The position numbers were made by a program, and so were the translations under genes. A stretch of 64,000 nucleotides of DNA from Spirochaetaceae bacterium (lineage in GTDB: Bacteria > Spirochaetota > Spirochaetia > Treponematales > Treponemataceae), in NCBI GenBank assembly GCA_017614995.1, contig JAGAAX010000039.1:124001-188000 (forward strand). Direction: 5' to 3'. A model generated the notes under the pieces. It was given only the letters and a program-made list of their open reading frames with translations. It searched no databases and was not told where the DNA came from. How positions within the stretch are numbered: position 1 is the first letter of the stretch; every line of letters begins with the position of its first letter. Shown here piece after piece: positions 32,077 through 41,796 of this stretch.

Positions 32077-33837
32077 ATGGCAACAACTTTTGACGATAAG
32101 AAAATCATTTACACAATGGATCGCGTGTCGCGTTCATACGGCACAAAAACTGTTCTTAAAGATATAAGCATTTCATATTATTATGGTGCAAAAATCGGTG
32201 TCATAGGCGAAAACGGAAGCGGTAAGTCATCTTTGATGAAGATTTTTGCAGGACTCGACACCGAGTACACAGGCGAAGCTTCAATTCTGCCAGGCTATAC
32301 AATCGGCTATCTGCCGCAGGAGCCTGAACTTGAAGCCGGAAAAACTGTTATGGAGATTGTCAAAGAAGGCGCGGCTGGAACTGTAGCCCTTCTTGAAGAA
32401 TTCGACAAGGTTAATGAGGCATTCGGCGACCCTGACGCTGATTTTGACAAACTTTGTGCCCGTCAGGCTGAAATTCAGGAAAAGCTTGATGCTCTTGATG
32501 CATGGAATCTTGATTCGCAGCTTGAGCTTGCAATGGACGCCCTGCGCTGCCCTCCTTCTGACCAGATTGTTGATGTACTTTCCGGTGGTGAGCGCCGCCG
32601 CGTGGCTCTCTGCCGACTGCTTTTGCAGAAGCCCGATATTCTGCTCTTGGACGAACCTACGAACCACCTTGATGCCGAAACTGTTGCATGGCTTGAGCGT
32701 CATCTTCAGCAGTATGAGGGCACAATTATTGCAATTACGCATGACCGCTACTTCCTCGACAATGTTGCAGGCTGGATTCTTGAGCTTGACCGCGGCGAAG
32801 GTATTCCGTATAAGGGCAATTATTCCGGCTGGCTTGAGCAGAAAGAGAACCGTCTGAAAATGGAAGAAAAGAGCGAGAGCGAACGCCAGAAAGCCCTTAA
32901 ACGCGAGCTTGAGTGGATTCACATGGGTGTTAAAGGCCGTCAGGCAAAGCATAAAGAGCACATTACAAAATATGAGGAATTGTTGAATAATTCCGGCAAA
33001 GGACAGATAAAAGACACAAAGATTACGATTCCGGCAGGCCCGCGCCTCGGCAACCTTGTAATTGAAGCTGATAAATTGACAAAAGGCTACGGCGACAGGC
33101 TTTTGTTTGAGAATCTTTCGTTTACAGTTCCGGCTGGTGCAGTTGTGGGCATTGTAGGTCCGAACGGTGCCGGTAAAACAACGCTTTTCAGACTTATTGC
33201 AGATGCAGCCGGTCAGACCGTTGAACGCTTAGACGGCAAGGCTGGCGGCGAAAAGCCTGACAGCGGTTCTATAAAAGTTGGCGAGACCGTAAAACTTGTT
33301 TATGTAGACCAGATGCGCGGGCTTTTGGACGATAATAAGACCGTCTGGGAACAGCTTTCTGACGGGCTTGATATAATCAAGCTTGGTGCAGTTGATGAAA
33401 AAGGGCGTGCCTTAAACGGCGTTGTCCGCGAAATTAACAGCCGTGCCTACTGTTCGTGGTTCAACTTTTCTGGCCCAGACCAGCAGAAAAAAGTCGGTGT
33501 GCTTTCAGGCGGTGAAAGAAACAGACTGAATCTCGGTATGATGCTTAAACAGGCAGGCAACGTGCTTCTGCTTGACGAACCTACAAACGATTTGGACGTA
33601 ACTACAATCCGTGCCCTTGAAGACGCTATTGAAGAGTTTGCAGGCTGTGTTTTGTGCGTAAGCCACGACCGCTGGTTCTTAGACCGAATCTGTACACATA
33701 TTCTGGCATTTGAGAACAACAGCGAAGTTGTTTGGTTTGAAGGCAACTGGTCAGATTATGCTGAATGGCGCAGAAAGCAGCTTGGCGCAGAAGCAGACCG
33801 TCCGCATAAGACAATATACCGAAAAATGACACGCTAA
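32077..33837 (+). CDS. ettA: ABC-F ATPase, EttA-type translational throttle
   Basis: 586 aa with two ABC domains and no membrane segment. Domain 1: GENGSGKSSLMKIF (Walker A), LSGGERRRVALCRLLLQKPD and LLLDEPTNHLDAETV. Domain 2: GPNGAGKTTLFRLI, LSGGERNRLNLGMML and LLLDEPTNDLDVTT. The linker (EKSESERQKALKRELEWIHM) matches the P-site tRNA interaction motif region. EttA binds the ribosomal E site and gates early elongation according to ATP/ADP ratio. The sce7726-like gene follows 9 nt later. Confidence 0.93.
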   Translation: MATTFDDKKIIYTMDRVSRSYGTKTVLKDISISYYYGAKIGVIGENGSGKSSLMKIFAGLDTEYTGEASILPGYTIGYLPQEPELEAGKTVMEIVKEGAAGTVALLEEFDKVNEAFGDPDADFDKLCARQAEIQEKLDALDAWNLDSQLELAMDALRCPPSDQIVDVLSGGERRRVALCRLLLQKPDILLLDEPTNHLDAETVAWLERHLQQYEGTIIAITHDRYFLDNVAGWILELDRGEGIPYKGNYSGWLEQKENRLKMEEKSESERQKALKRELEWIHMGVKGRQAKHKEHITKYEELLNNSGKGQIKDTKITIPAGPRLGNLVIEADKLTKGYGDRLLFENLSFTVPAGAVVGIVGPNGAGKTTLFRLIADAAGQTVERLDGKAGGEKPDSGSIKVGETVKLVYVDQMRGLLDDNKTVWEQLSDGLDIIKLGAVDEKGRALNGVVREINSRAYCSWFNFSGPDQQKKVGVLSGGERNRLNLGMMLKQAGNVLLLDEPTNDLDVTTIRALEDAIEEFAGCVLCVSHDRWFLDRICTHILAFENNSEVVWFEGNWSDYAEWRRKQLGAEADRPHKTIYRKMTR

Positions 33838-33846
33838 TCTGTAGCG

Positions 33847-34500
33847 ATGAATCAGACTAAAGAAAAACATACGGCACAATTAAAACCTGTGCCGCGTGTT
33901 TTATACGATAAAGACATACGCCCTGCGCTGTTCAATTTTCTTGATTCGCTTTACGAAACTAACCGTATAATCGAAGAAAAAGAAATGGGCAGCTCGCGCG
34001 CCGACGCAGTTCTTGTTACGTTTAAGGCTGTTTACGGCATAGAAATCAAAAGCGACCAAGACACCTACGCTCGGCTTGAACGCCAGATTAAAGACTACGA
34101 CCGCTTTTTCTACAAAAACTATATTGTAGCCGGAACGCGTCACGCGGCGCATATTACAGAGCATGTGCCTGCCCATTGGGGCATTATCACTGTTGAAATT
34201 GCAGACGGTAAAGAAGATTTTTACCTGCTTAGAAAGCCGCTAAAAAATCCTAATTTTGTCATAAAAGAAACCCTGAAACTTTTGTGGAAAACTGAACTTA
34301 TACACATTCTGGCGCGGAACAATTTCCCTTTATACAAGGAAAAGAACAAAGAATATATTAGAAAGCGCCTTTTAGCATATATTCCGGCTGAAAAGCTGCT
34401 TAAAGAAGTGTGCATAGAGCTTATGGAGCGCGATTATACGCTTGTTAAGCCTGTGCGCCGGATGCGCCGTCAAAAAGTTGTGCGCCGCAAAAAACGCTAA
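33847..34500 (+). CDS. sce7726-family protein (PD-(D/E)XK-like)
   Basis: 217 aa. The central part carries SSRADAVLVTFKAVYGIEIKS followed by DTYARLERQIKDYDRFF, which gives a D...ExK nuclease-like core and a helix with QxxxY. This matches sce7726/MmcB-like proteins. The C-terminus is strongly basic (KPVRRMRRQKVVRRKKR), consistent with nucleic-acid binding. Located 9 nt after ettA; its stop overlaps the convergent UDG-like gene by 4 nt. Specific function unknown. Confidence 0.65.
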   Translation: MNQTKEKHTAQLKPVPRVLYDKDIRPALFNFLDSLYETNRIIEEKEMGSSRADAVLVTFKAVYGIEIKSDQDTYARLERQIKDYDRFFYKNYIVAGTRHAAHITEHVPAHWGIITVEIADGKEDFYLLRKPLKNPNFVIKETLKLLWKTELIHILARNNFPLYKEKNKEYIRKRLLAYIPAEKLLKEVCIELMERDYTLVKPVRRMRRQKVVRRKKR

Positions 34501-35315
34501 AAGCCGAAAATCTCTTTTCGGTGTTTTTTGCCCAAAGCGGCAAGTGCACTTTTTAAAGATAAGCCGGGGTTTTCAGCTTGAAACTCTTTTAAGTCTATCG
34601 AAAATCTGTTCATCGAAAAATGCTGAAAAACCAAGAAACTTTCGTCAAAGCGTGAGCAGTCGTGTGCATCTTCAAAATATTTGGTGTATAAAGTCTGTTT
34701 GTAGCTTTCAAAAAGCCCTGCTTTTTTTAATTCGCCGTAACCGACAAGCCATAAACCGGGCTTTTCTTCTTCGGTTTGAGCTGTTTCAAACAAGGACTGA
34801 TGAAGTTCAGCTGTTTTTTGTGCCATCCAAATCTGGCTTTCCTGCAAAATCCGGCAAATAACGCTGCCCTGAGGCGACTTTTTTGCTTCATTGATGATAT
34901 ATGCCAAATCTTTTGTTTTGGGGCTGTGAACGGGCGTTTTATTCAAGATAATGGCGTTTTTTCTAAAGTCAATGCCGAGTTCAGGTGCACTGCTGAAGAA
35001 TTTTGCGCCGAGCTTTCCCGCCTGTCCTACAAGATAAGCGCGGTTAATTGCGAGCTGCTCGTTTTTTCCGGGGTTGTCGCCAACAACAATCAGTTTTATC
35101 TGGTCATTTTGGGTAATTACATCAAGCGCGGTGTTATAGACAATCGGTGTCTCAACAGAAAATTCCGGCGTATGCCCGTAAACCTGCGATTTTTTCTGAA
35201 GTTCTGTCAAAAAGCTTAGGGCATCTCTCTTTTTTAGCTCTGTCTGCCATTCGTCAATCTGTGCCTTAAAAGCCTTTCTGAAGCTGCTGAATATTTCCCA
35301 CTGCTTTTTGTTCAT
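34497..35315 (-). CDS. Uracil-DNA glycosylase-like superfamily protein
   Basis: 272 aa. The UDG-like fold is suggested by IKLIVVGDNPGKNEQLAINR (motif A region, with GDNPG replacing the usual GxxPG), GQAGKLGAKFF, and AIILNKTPVHSPKTKDL. A possible C-terminal motif region follows (GLWLVGYGELKKAGLFESYK). The catalytic Asp/His pair of classical UDGs cannot be placed with certainty, so substrate specificity is open. Minus strand, convergent with the sce7726-like gene; no obvious operon partner. Confidence 0.6.
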   Translation of the reverse strand: MNKKQWEIFSSFRKAFKAQIDEWQTELKKRDALSFLTELQKKSQVYGHTPEFSVETPIVYNTALDVITQNDQIKLIVVGDNPGKNEQLAINRAYLVGQAGKLGAKFFSSAPELGIDFRKNAIILNKTPVHSPKTKDLAYIINEAKKSPQGSVICRILQESQIWMAQKTAELHQSLFETAQTEEEKPGLWLVGYGELKKAGLFESYKQTLYTKYFEDAHDCSRFDESFLVFQHFSMNRFSIDLKEFQAENPGLSLKSALAALGKKHRKEIFGF

Positions 35316-35354
35316 AAAACAAGCTTAAAGACAAATAAAGTGCCGGTCAATATA

Positions 35355-35420
35355 GAAAGCGCAGTTCCATGCCATTACCGAATAAAACACGATAATGACG
35401 GTAGAACTGCGCTTTCTTTT
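35355..35420. repeat. Large inverted repeat between the UDG-like gene and galE
   Basis: Perfect 13-bp arms GAAAGCGCAGTTC (35355-35367) and GAACTGCGCTTTC (35404-35416) enclose 36 nt with a smaller internal pairing. TTTT follows on the plus side only. As a terminator it would face plus, where no gene precedes it; galE reads minus through it. A small-RNA or mobile palindromic element is possible. Confidence 0.5.
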
Positions 35421-35485
35421 AAGTCGTTACGCTAACTCGCGCGGCAATCTCGAAAAATCGTCAGAGGTGAGTTTTCCAGATGCCC

Positions 35486-36502
35486 TTAGTCATCATATCC
35501 ATTAGGATTGTTTGACTGCCAGCGCCAGCTGTCTTCGCACATTTCTTTAATACCGCGCTCAGCTTTCCATCCAAGTTCGCGTTCTGCCTTTGAAGGATCT
35601 GCATAGCATGTGGCGATATCACCTGGTCGGCGAGGTTTAATCACATACGGAACTTTTATGCCAGTTGCGGCTTCAAAGTTTTTCACAATATCAAGAACAG
35701 AGTAGCCTTGTCCTGTTCCCAGATTATAAATGCACAGACCGGCTTTTTCTTCTATCTTTTTAAGTGCCTTAACATGACCGATTGCAAGGTCTACGACATG
35801 GATATAATCGCGGACACCTGTTCCGTCATGTGTGTCATAATCGTTACCGAATACTCCAAGTTCCTTAAGTTTTCCGACTGCAACTTGTGTTACGTACGGC
35901 ATAAGGTTGTTAGGAATCCCGTTCGGATTTTCGCCGATTGTTCCTGATTTATGTGCGCCAATCGGGTTGAAGTAGCGCAGCAGAATGACGTTCCATTCAG
36001 AATCAGCCTTCTGTATGTCAGAGAGAATTTGTTCCAGCATTGATTTTGTCCAGCCGTACGGGTTTGTGCACTGTCCTTTCGGGCATTCTTCCGTAATCGG
36101 AATAAAAGCCGGGTCGCCGTATACTGTAGCTGATGAAGAAAATATGATGTTTTTGACATTGTGCTTTCTCATGACGTCAACCAGAGTGAGTGTTCCGGCG
36201 ATATTGTTTTCGTAATATTCCCACGGCTTTGCGACAGATTCTCCGACAGCTTTAAGACCTGCAAAATGAATTACAGAATCAATTTTTTCAGCATCGAAAA
36301 TCTTATTAAGAGCGTCGCGGTCAAGAATATCCGCCTTATAAAACTTAACTGGTTTTCCGGTTATCTTCTGTACTCTCTCGAGGGATTTTTTGTTTGAATT
36401 AATCAGGTTATCAAGAACTACAACGTCATAACCTGAATTCTGAAGCTCAACGACAGTGTGGCTGCCGATAAATCCGGCACCACCGGTTACCAAAATTGTC
36501 AT
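35486..36502 (-). CDS. galE: UDP-glucose 4-epimerase
   Basis: 338 aa, the GalE length. An extended short-chain dehydrogenase: [15 protein letters not shown] binds [16 protein letters not shown] and [13 protein letters not shown] carry the catalytic Ser/Thr region, and [10 protein letters not shown] supplies the Tyr-x-x-x-Lys pair. [12 protein letters not shown] and [12 protein letters not shown] bind the sugar nucleotide. Interconverts UDP-glucose and UDP-galactose in the cytoplasm, linking galactose use (see the GH2 enzyme in this window) to cell-envelope sugars. AAGGAG precedes the ATG. Divergent from an AraC-type regulator. Confidence 0.95.
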   Translation of the reverse strand: MTILVTGGAGFIGSHTVVELQNSGYDVVVLDNLINSNKKSLERVQKITGKPVKFYKADILDRDALNKIFDAEKIDSVIHFAGLKAVGESVAKPWEYYENNIAGTLTLVDVMRKHNVKNIIFSSSATVYGDPAFIPITEECPKGQCTNPYGWTKSMLEQILSDIQKADSEWNVILLRYFNPIGAHKSGTIGENPNGIPNNLMPYVTQVAVGKLKELGVFGNDYDTHDGTGVRDYIHVVDLAIGHVKALKKIEEKAGLCIYNLGTGQGYSVLDIVKNFEAATGIKVPYVIKPRRPGDIATCYADPSKAERELGWKAERGIKEMCEDSWRWQSNNPNGYDD

Positions 36503-36641
36503 ATTAATCTCCTTATGTTTTCATCATAATATTAGCAGGCATTGCTGTACATTTTTTTATGTTTAATCTATATGTAAAAATGTTGCATTTCCGCACAATT
36601 TATATATACTGGGGAAGAAACAAAGCTGTAAGGTAGAGAAT

Positions 36642-37931
36642 ATGGGCGTAACAAAAGATACGGAGCTGCTCTTAGACATTTTAAAGTCTCAGTTAAAACG
36701 GTACCCTGCTTCGAGTGTGATGATTCTTGGAACTGATATCGACGGTGGTATTAATGAAATGATTCCAAAGGGCAAGTATAAATCGACGCGCATAATCGAC
36801 ATCAATGAACAGGCGATTTATATTCCCTCTCTTTCACAATATGACCTTCTGATAACGAATCTGCTGCTTGAGAAGATGGGATATGATTTTTTCATTAATC
36901 TGTTGCACCGGGTAAAGCCTCAGTTTGTGTGCTGCAGCTTTCATGTGGCCAACCGTCTTGAAATTACAGAGGATGAGCTTGCTTCACGGCTTACAGATAA
37001 TTCATACGACCTGTTCAGCCGGAGCGAAATCTCTCTTTCTAGCGGAAAAACACTTATTCAGCTTGATTTTATTGTTTCAAGTCAGGCATCAAACATTGCC
37101 GAGCCGGTAAAATCATCTTATAAAACCACCGGCAAAGAGCTGATGTCTCTTTCTGTCTATAATGTCGGATATCAGAAATGTGAGCCGCGGTATCAGTGGG
37201 GGCCGGGCATCCGGGACCATTATCTTATTCAATACATAATTTCAGGCAGCGGCACTTATACTTCCGGCGACAAGGAGTACAGGCTTTATGCCGGCGACTG
37301 TTTCATAGTTTATCCGCACCGTGAAATATCGTATAAAGCAGATAAACATAATCCTTGGGAATATGCATGGGTCGGCTTTAACGGCCCTGATGCCGCTTTG
37401 ATTCTCAACTCGACAGACTTTACACCGGATGCACCGTATATACGGAAAGAGCCGCATGGAATGCAGATTGAAGAACTTATCCGAAGCATCTACAATGCAA
37501 AAGGAAACGGATTTACCAGCACGATTCAGATGACAGGACGCCTTTACGAACTGCTTGCACTGTTTGTAAACGATGCGGTAACAGAAACAAGGCATTCTGT
37601 TGCTCAACTGTACGTAAATCATGCTGTTGAATACATTGTAGAAAACTATTCGGATCCAATCAGTATTGAGGATGTGGCGTCCTATATCGGTGTAAGCCGA
37701 AGTCAGCTTTTCCGCTGTTTTCAGTCTGTAATGGGAAAATCACCAAAAGAATATCTGACAGAATATCGCATAAAACAGGCGTGTCATCTGCTGTCAGATA
37801 CATCTTTTTCAATGAATGCCATCGCAAATTCTCTCGGGTTTGACAACAGCCTTTATTTTTCAAAAGCATTCCACAAAGCCCAGGGTATCTCTCCAAGCGA
37901 ATACCGCAACGGGCATAAAAAAAACCGCTGA
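36642..37931 (+). CDS. AraC-family regulator with extra N-terminal Rossmann/methyltransferase-like domain
   Basis: 429 aa in three parts. Residues about 1-150 look like a degenerate SAM-methyltransferase-type Rossmann fold: VMILGTDIDGGINEM, TRIIDINEQAIYIPSLSQYD, LLITNLLLEKMGYDFFINLL. Residues about 170-310 are a cupin-like AraC sensor (GSGTYTSGDKEYRLYAGDC, FIVYPHREISYKA). Residues about 325-425 hold the two HTH motifs (ISIEDVASYIGVSRSQLFRCF; FSMNAIANSLGFDNSLYFSK), ending in ISPSEYR. Sits divergent to galE, 139 bp away, so it may regulate sugar metabolism. TTGCAT, 16 bp, TATACT upstream is a plausible promoter. Confidence 0.8.
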   Translation: MGVTKDTELLLDILKSQLKRYPASSVMILGTDIDGGINEMIPKGKYKSTRIIDINEQAIYIPSLSQYDLLITNLLLEKMGYDFFINLLHRVKPQFVCCSFHVANRLEITEDELASRLTDNSYDLFSRSEISLSSGKTLIQLDFIVSSQASNIAEPVKSSYKTTGKELMSLSVYNVGYQKCEPRYQWGPGIRDHYLIQYIISGSGTYTSGDKEYRLYAGDCFIVYPHREISYKADKHNPWEYAWVGFNGPDAALILNSTDFTPDAPYIRKEPHGMQIEELIRSIYNAKGNGFTSTIQMTGRLYELLALFVNDAVTETRHSVAQLYVNHAVEYIVENYSDPISIEDVASYIGVSRSQLFRCFQSVMGKSPKEYLTEYRIKQACHLLSDTSFSMNAIANSLGFDNSLYFSKAFHKAQGISPSEYRNGHKKNR

Positions 37932-37951
37932 CGTATCTCTACGCCAGCGGT
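37917..37951 (-). terminator. Rho-independent terminator of nifJ
   Basis: On the minus strand ACCGCTGGCGTA / TACGTCAGCGGT (12-bp stem with one G-T wobble), GAGA loop, then T8. It overlaps the 3' end of the convergent AraC gene. Confidence 0.88.
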
Positions 37952-37988
37952 CTCTAAGTTACCGTAGGGTTTTTACGCCCCAAGCAGC

Positions 37989-40900
37989 TTATTTGTAGAG
38001 TTCAACAAGTTTAAGCAAGTGCTCGTAGCGGGCTTTTGCTGTTTCTTCGTTTCTCTTGAAGAGCACTTCTGCACGTTCTGGGAACTTGCGTGTAAGTGAA
38101 GAGTAACGTGTTTCGTTAGCAAGGAATGCCTGGTAAGAACCGTCACCTGGCTTAGAAGTCAATGTGAATGGGTTCTTGCCTTCTGCTTTGAGAGCAGGGT
38201 TAAAGCTGAACAAGTTCCAGTAACCGGCTGCAACAGCTGCTTTCATTTCGTCCTGGCAGTGGTTCATACCGCCCTTAACACCATGCAATTCACATGGAGC
38301 GTAGCCGATGATGAGAGAAGGTCCGTTGTAAGCTTCAGCTTCCTGAATAGCTTTAAGTGCCTGTGCCGGGTTTGCACCGAGAGCAATCTGCGCTACATAA
38401 ACGTAGCCGTAGCTCATAGCGATTTCAGCAAGGCTCTTCTTGTTGACTTCTTTACCGGCAGCAGCAAACTGACAAACTTCACCGATGTTAGAAGCTTTAG
38501 ATGCCTGTCCACCAGTATTTGAGTACATTTCTGTATCGAATACCATTACGTTTACGTTTTCGCCAGAAGCGAGAACGTGGTCAAGTCCGCCGTAACCGAT
38601 ATCGTAGGCCCAACCGTCACCACCCATAATCCATACAGATTTCTTGTTGAGGTAGTCTTTCTTTTCAAGAATTTCATTCTTGCAGTCGCAGTTGAGTTTT
38701 TCAAGTTCAGAAATAAGAACTTTTGTAGGTTCTATGTTAGCAATTGTGCTGTCTTTTGTTTCCATGAACTTAGCGATTGCGTCTTTGAGAGATGCAGAAG
38801 CTTTGTCGCTCTTTGCAATTTCATCAAGTTTTGCAATCAGGCTGTCGCGGATGTATTTCTGACCCATGTACATACCAAGACCGTGTTCTGCGTTGTCTTC
38901 GAACAATGAGTTAGCCCAAGCAGGACCTTTCTTTGAGTCTTTGTTGATTGTATATGGACATGTTGCAGCAGGGCCGCCCCAGATTGAAGAACAACCTGTT
39001 GCGTTAGAAATGAACATGCTTTCACCGAAAAGCTGTGTGATAAGACGTGCATAAGAAGTTTCTGCACAACCTGCACAAGAACCTGAGAATTCAAGGAGCG
39101 GCTGGTTGAACTGGCTTCCCTTAACTGTTGATTCAGCATAACCTGAATCAGCTTTTTTAGAAACGTTCTTAACGAGGTAGTTCCAAACTGGCTGTTCTTC
39201 AAGACGTGATTCCTGTGGAACCATTTCGATAGCTTTTGTAGGACAAACAGTAACACATTCGCCGCATCCCATACAGTCGAGAGGAGATACAGACATTGTG
39301 TATTTGTATGCACCTGGTTTTGGCTTTGTATCAACAGCTACAAGACCTGCCGGAGCAGCCTTGATTTCTGCGTCTGAAAGAAGGTAAGGACGGATTGTTG
39401 CGTGTGAACATACGAATGCACAGTTGTTACACTGAATACATTTTGCAGCATCCCATTTTGGAACGTTGACTGCTGTACCGCGTTTTTCATAAGCAGAAGC
39501 ACCAAGTTCGAACTGACCGTCTGCACAGTCTTTGAAAGCAGAAACTGGAAGTGAATCACCGTCCATAAGGGCAATCGGATTCATCAGTTTTTCAACCATT
39601 GCTACAGTCTTTGCTTCGCCTTCAAGTTTAGCCTTAGGAGCATCGTCTTTTGCGTTTTTCCATGAAGCAGGAACTTCAACCTTGTGGAGTGCGCCTGCAC
39701 CCTGGTCGATAGCCTGGCAGTTCATGTCTACAACGTCCTGGCCTTTCTTAGAGAACTTAGCCACAACTTTTTCTTTCATGTACTTGATAGCTTCTTCAGC
39801 AGGAAGAACGTTAGCAAGTTTGAAGAATGCAGACTGGAGAACTGTTGATGTGCGTTTTCCAAGACCAATCTTTGTTGCAATGTCTACAGCGTCGATTGTG
39901 TAAAGTGTGATGTTGTTTTCTGCAATGTAGCGTTTTGCTTCTGCAGGAAGGTTCTTTTCAAGTTCCTTGTCGTCCCACTGACAGTTGATAAGGAATGTAC
40001 CGCCCTTCTTAACATCCTGAACCATCTTGTATCCTTTGAGGATGTAAGACTGGTTATGACATGCTACAAAGTCAGCCTGGTTGATGTAGTATGGGCTCTT
40101 GATTGGTTTGTCGCCAAAGCGGAGGTGAGAAATTGTGATACCGCCTGTTTTCTTTGAGTCATACTGGAAATAAGCCTGAATGTATTTGTCTGTGTGGTCA
40201 CCGATGATTTTTGTTGAGTCTTTGTTAGCACCAACAGTACCGTCACCGCCGATACCCCAGAATTTGCATTCAACAGTACCTGCAGCAGCTGTAATAGGAG
40301 CCGGCTTAACTTCTGGCAAAGAGAGATTTGTTACATCGTCTACGATACCGAGTGTAAAGCGTGCTTTTGGGCTGGCTTTTGCAAGTTCTGTGTAAACAGC
40401 AAATACGCTTGAAGGTGGTGTATCTTTTGAACCGAGACCATAGCGGCCGCCGCAAAGCTTAATGTCAGCAAGACCAGCTTCGCGCAATGTTGTAGCAACA
40501 TCAAGGTAGAGAGGTTCACCGAGAGAACCAGGCTCTTTTGTGCGGTCAAGAACAGCAAGTTTCTTGCAAGTCTTTGGAAGCTTGTCGAGGAAAGCTTCTG
40601 AAACCCAAGGGCGGTAAAGACGAACTTTAATAAGACCGACTTTTTCGCCTTTGTTGTTCAAGTAATCGATTACTTCTTCTGCAACATCACAGATTGAACC
40701 CATTGCAACGATTACGCGGTCTGCATCTTTTGCACCGTAGTAGTTGAAAAGGTCATAGTTTGTACCGAGCTTAACATTGATTTTTGCCATGTATTTTTTA
40801 ACAACAGCAGGCAAATCAAGATAAACTGAGTTACAAGCTTCGCGGTGCTGGAAGAAAACGTCGCCGTTTTCGTGTGAACCGCGCATTGCCGGGTGGTTAG

Positions 40901-41528
40901 GATTAAGAGCGTGATTACGGAAAGCCTTAACAGCGTCCATGTTGCACATCTCTTTGAGGTCTGCATAATCCCAAGTTTCAATCTTCTGAATTTCGTGTGA
41001 AGTGCGGAAACCGTCGAAGAAGTTTAAGAAAGGAACTTTGCCTTCAATTGCTGCAAGGTGAGCAACTGGAGCCAAATCCATAACTTCCTGTGGGTTAGAT
41101 TCTGCGAGCATTGCAAAACCTGTCTGGCGGCAGGCATATACGTCAGAATGGTCACCGAAAATGTTAAGAGACTGGCTGGCAACACAACGTGCTGAAACAT
41201 GGAAAACGCCAGGAAGCTGCTCACCGGCAATTTTGTACATGTTAGGAATCATCAAAAGAAGACCCTGCGAAGCGGTGAATGTTGTTGTCAATGCACCGGC
41301 TGCGAGAGAACCGTGTACTGTACCGGCTGCGCCTGCTTCTGATTCCATTTCGATAACTTTTGTCTGTGTACCGAAAATGTTCTTCTGACCGTTTGCAGAC
41401 CACTGGTCAACAAAGTCGGCCATTGGTGAAGACGGTGTGATAGGGTAGATGCCGGCAACTTCAGTAAAAGCATAGGCTACGTGCGCTGCTGCCTGGTTAC
41501 CGTCCATCGACTGTTTTTTTCTGGACAT
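37989..41528 (-). CDS. nifJ: Pyruvate:ferredoxin (flavodoxin) oxidoreductase
   Basis: 1179 aa single-chain enzyme converting pyruvate and CoA to acetyl-CoA, CO2 and reduced ferredoxin in anaerobes. N-terminal pyruvate-binding domain (GIYPITPSSPMADFVDQW), gamma domain (WGIGGDGTVGANKDSTKI), two 4Fe-4S clusters (CIQCNNCAFVCSHATIRP; CMGCGECVTVCPTKAIEMVP), and a C-terminal thiamine-diphosphate domain (CAGCAETSYARLI; GGDGWAYDIGYGGLDHV). All cluster cysteines are intact. AGGAGG precedes the ATG; a strong terminator follows. Monocistronic and probably highly expressed. Confidence 0.97.
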   Translation of the reverse strand: MSRKKQSMDGNQAAAHVAYAFTEVAGIYPITPSSPMADFVDQWSANGQKNIFGTQTKVIEMESEAGAAGTVHGSLAAGALTTTFTASQGLLLMIPNMYKIAGEQLPGVFHVSARCVASQSLNIFGDHSDVYACRQTGFAMLAESNPQEVMDLAPVAHLAAIEGKVPFLNFFDGFRTSHEIQKIETWDYADLKEMCNMDAVKAFRNHALNPNHPAMRGSHENGDVFFQHREACNSVYLDLPAVVKKYMAKINVKLGTNYDLFNYYGAKDADRVIVAMGSICDVAEEVIDYLNNKGEKVGLIKVRLYRPWVSEAFLDKLPKTCKKLAVLDRTKEPGSLGEPLYLDVATTLREAGLADIKLCGGRYGLGSKDTPPSSVFAVYTELAKASPKARFTLGIVDDVTNLSLPEVKPAPITAAAGTVECKFWGIGGDGTVGANKDSTKIIGDHTDKYIQAYFQYDSKKTGGITISHLRFGDKPIKSPYYINQADFVACHNQSYILKGYKMVQDVKKGGTFLINCQWDDKELEKNLPAEAKRYIAENNITLYTIDAVDIATKIGLGKRTSTVLQSAFFKLANVLPAEEAIKYMKEKVVAKFSKKGQDVVDMNCQAIDQGAGALHKVEVPASWKNAKDDAPKAKLEGEAKTVAMVEKLMNPIALMDGDSLPVSAFKDCADGQFELGASAYEKRGTAVNVPKWDAAKCIQCNNCAFVCSHATIRPYLLSDAEIKAAPAGLVAVDTKPKPGAYKYTMSVSPLDCMGCGECVTVCPTKAIEMVPQESRLEEQPVWNYLVKNVSKKADSGYAESTVKGSQFNQPLLEFSGSCAGCAETSYARLITQLFGESMFISNATGCSSIWGGPAATCPYTINKDSKKGPAWANSLFEDNAEHGLGMYMGQKYIRDSLIAKLDEIAKSDKASASLKDAIAKFMETKDSTIANIEPTKVLISELEKLNCDCKNEILEKKDYLNKKSVWIMGGDGWAYDIGYGGLDHVLASGENVNVMVFDTEMYSNTGGQASKASNIGEVCQFAAAGKEVNKKSLAEIAMSYGYVYVAQIALGANPAQALKAIQEAEAYNGPSLIIGYAPCELHGVKGGMNHCQDEMKAAVAAGYWNLFSFNPALKAEGKNPFTLTSKPGDGSYQAFLANETRYSSLTRKFPERAEVLFKRNEETAKARYEHLLKLVELYK

Positions 41529-41796
41529 ATATCCTCCTAAAAAAATAACTAAATAGAGTTAGAAAATACTGTGTTGAAGTGACGAGTATAGAACGTTTAA
41601 CATATTCTTATACAATTTACTTCCATATAGAAGAATTTGCAAGATGTGAGAATGATTTAAGCTTTGAATTTAAGAAAAAGTTTTAAAGAAATTCTGCATG
41701 TTTTCCGAAAATGGTTGCCCGATTCGGAAAGAAAAACTATATCACGGAAAAGCCTGAAACCTTTCTATTAAGCTATGCCGGAGTTAATGAAATTTG

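Noticed and set aside
32281-32961. A 226-codon minus-strand frame
   Set aside because: It is antisense to the ettA coding sequence and reads as a shadow of that gene; no start signal or recognisable domain.
41702-41730. Hairpin TTTCCGAA / TTCGGAAA upstream of nifJ as a terminator
   Set aside because: No T-run follows on either strand in the right orientation, and no gene end fits.
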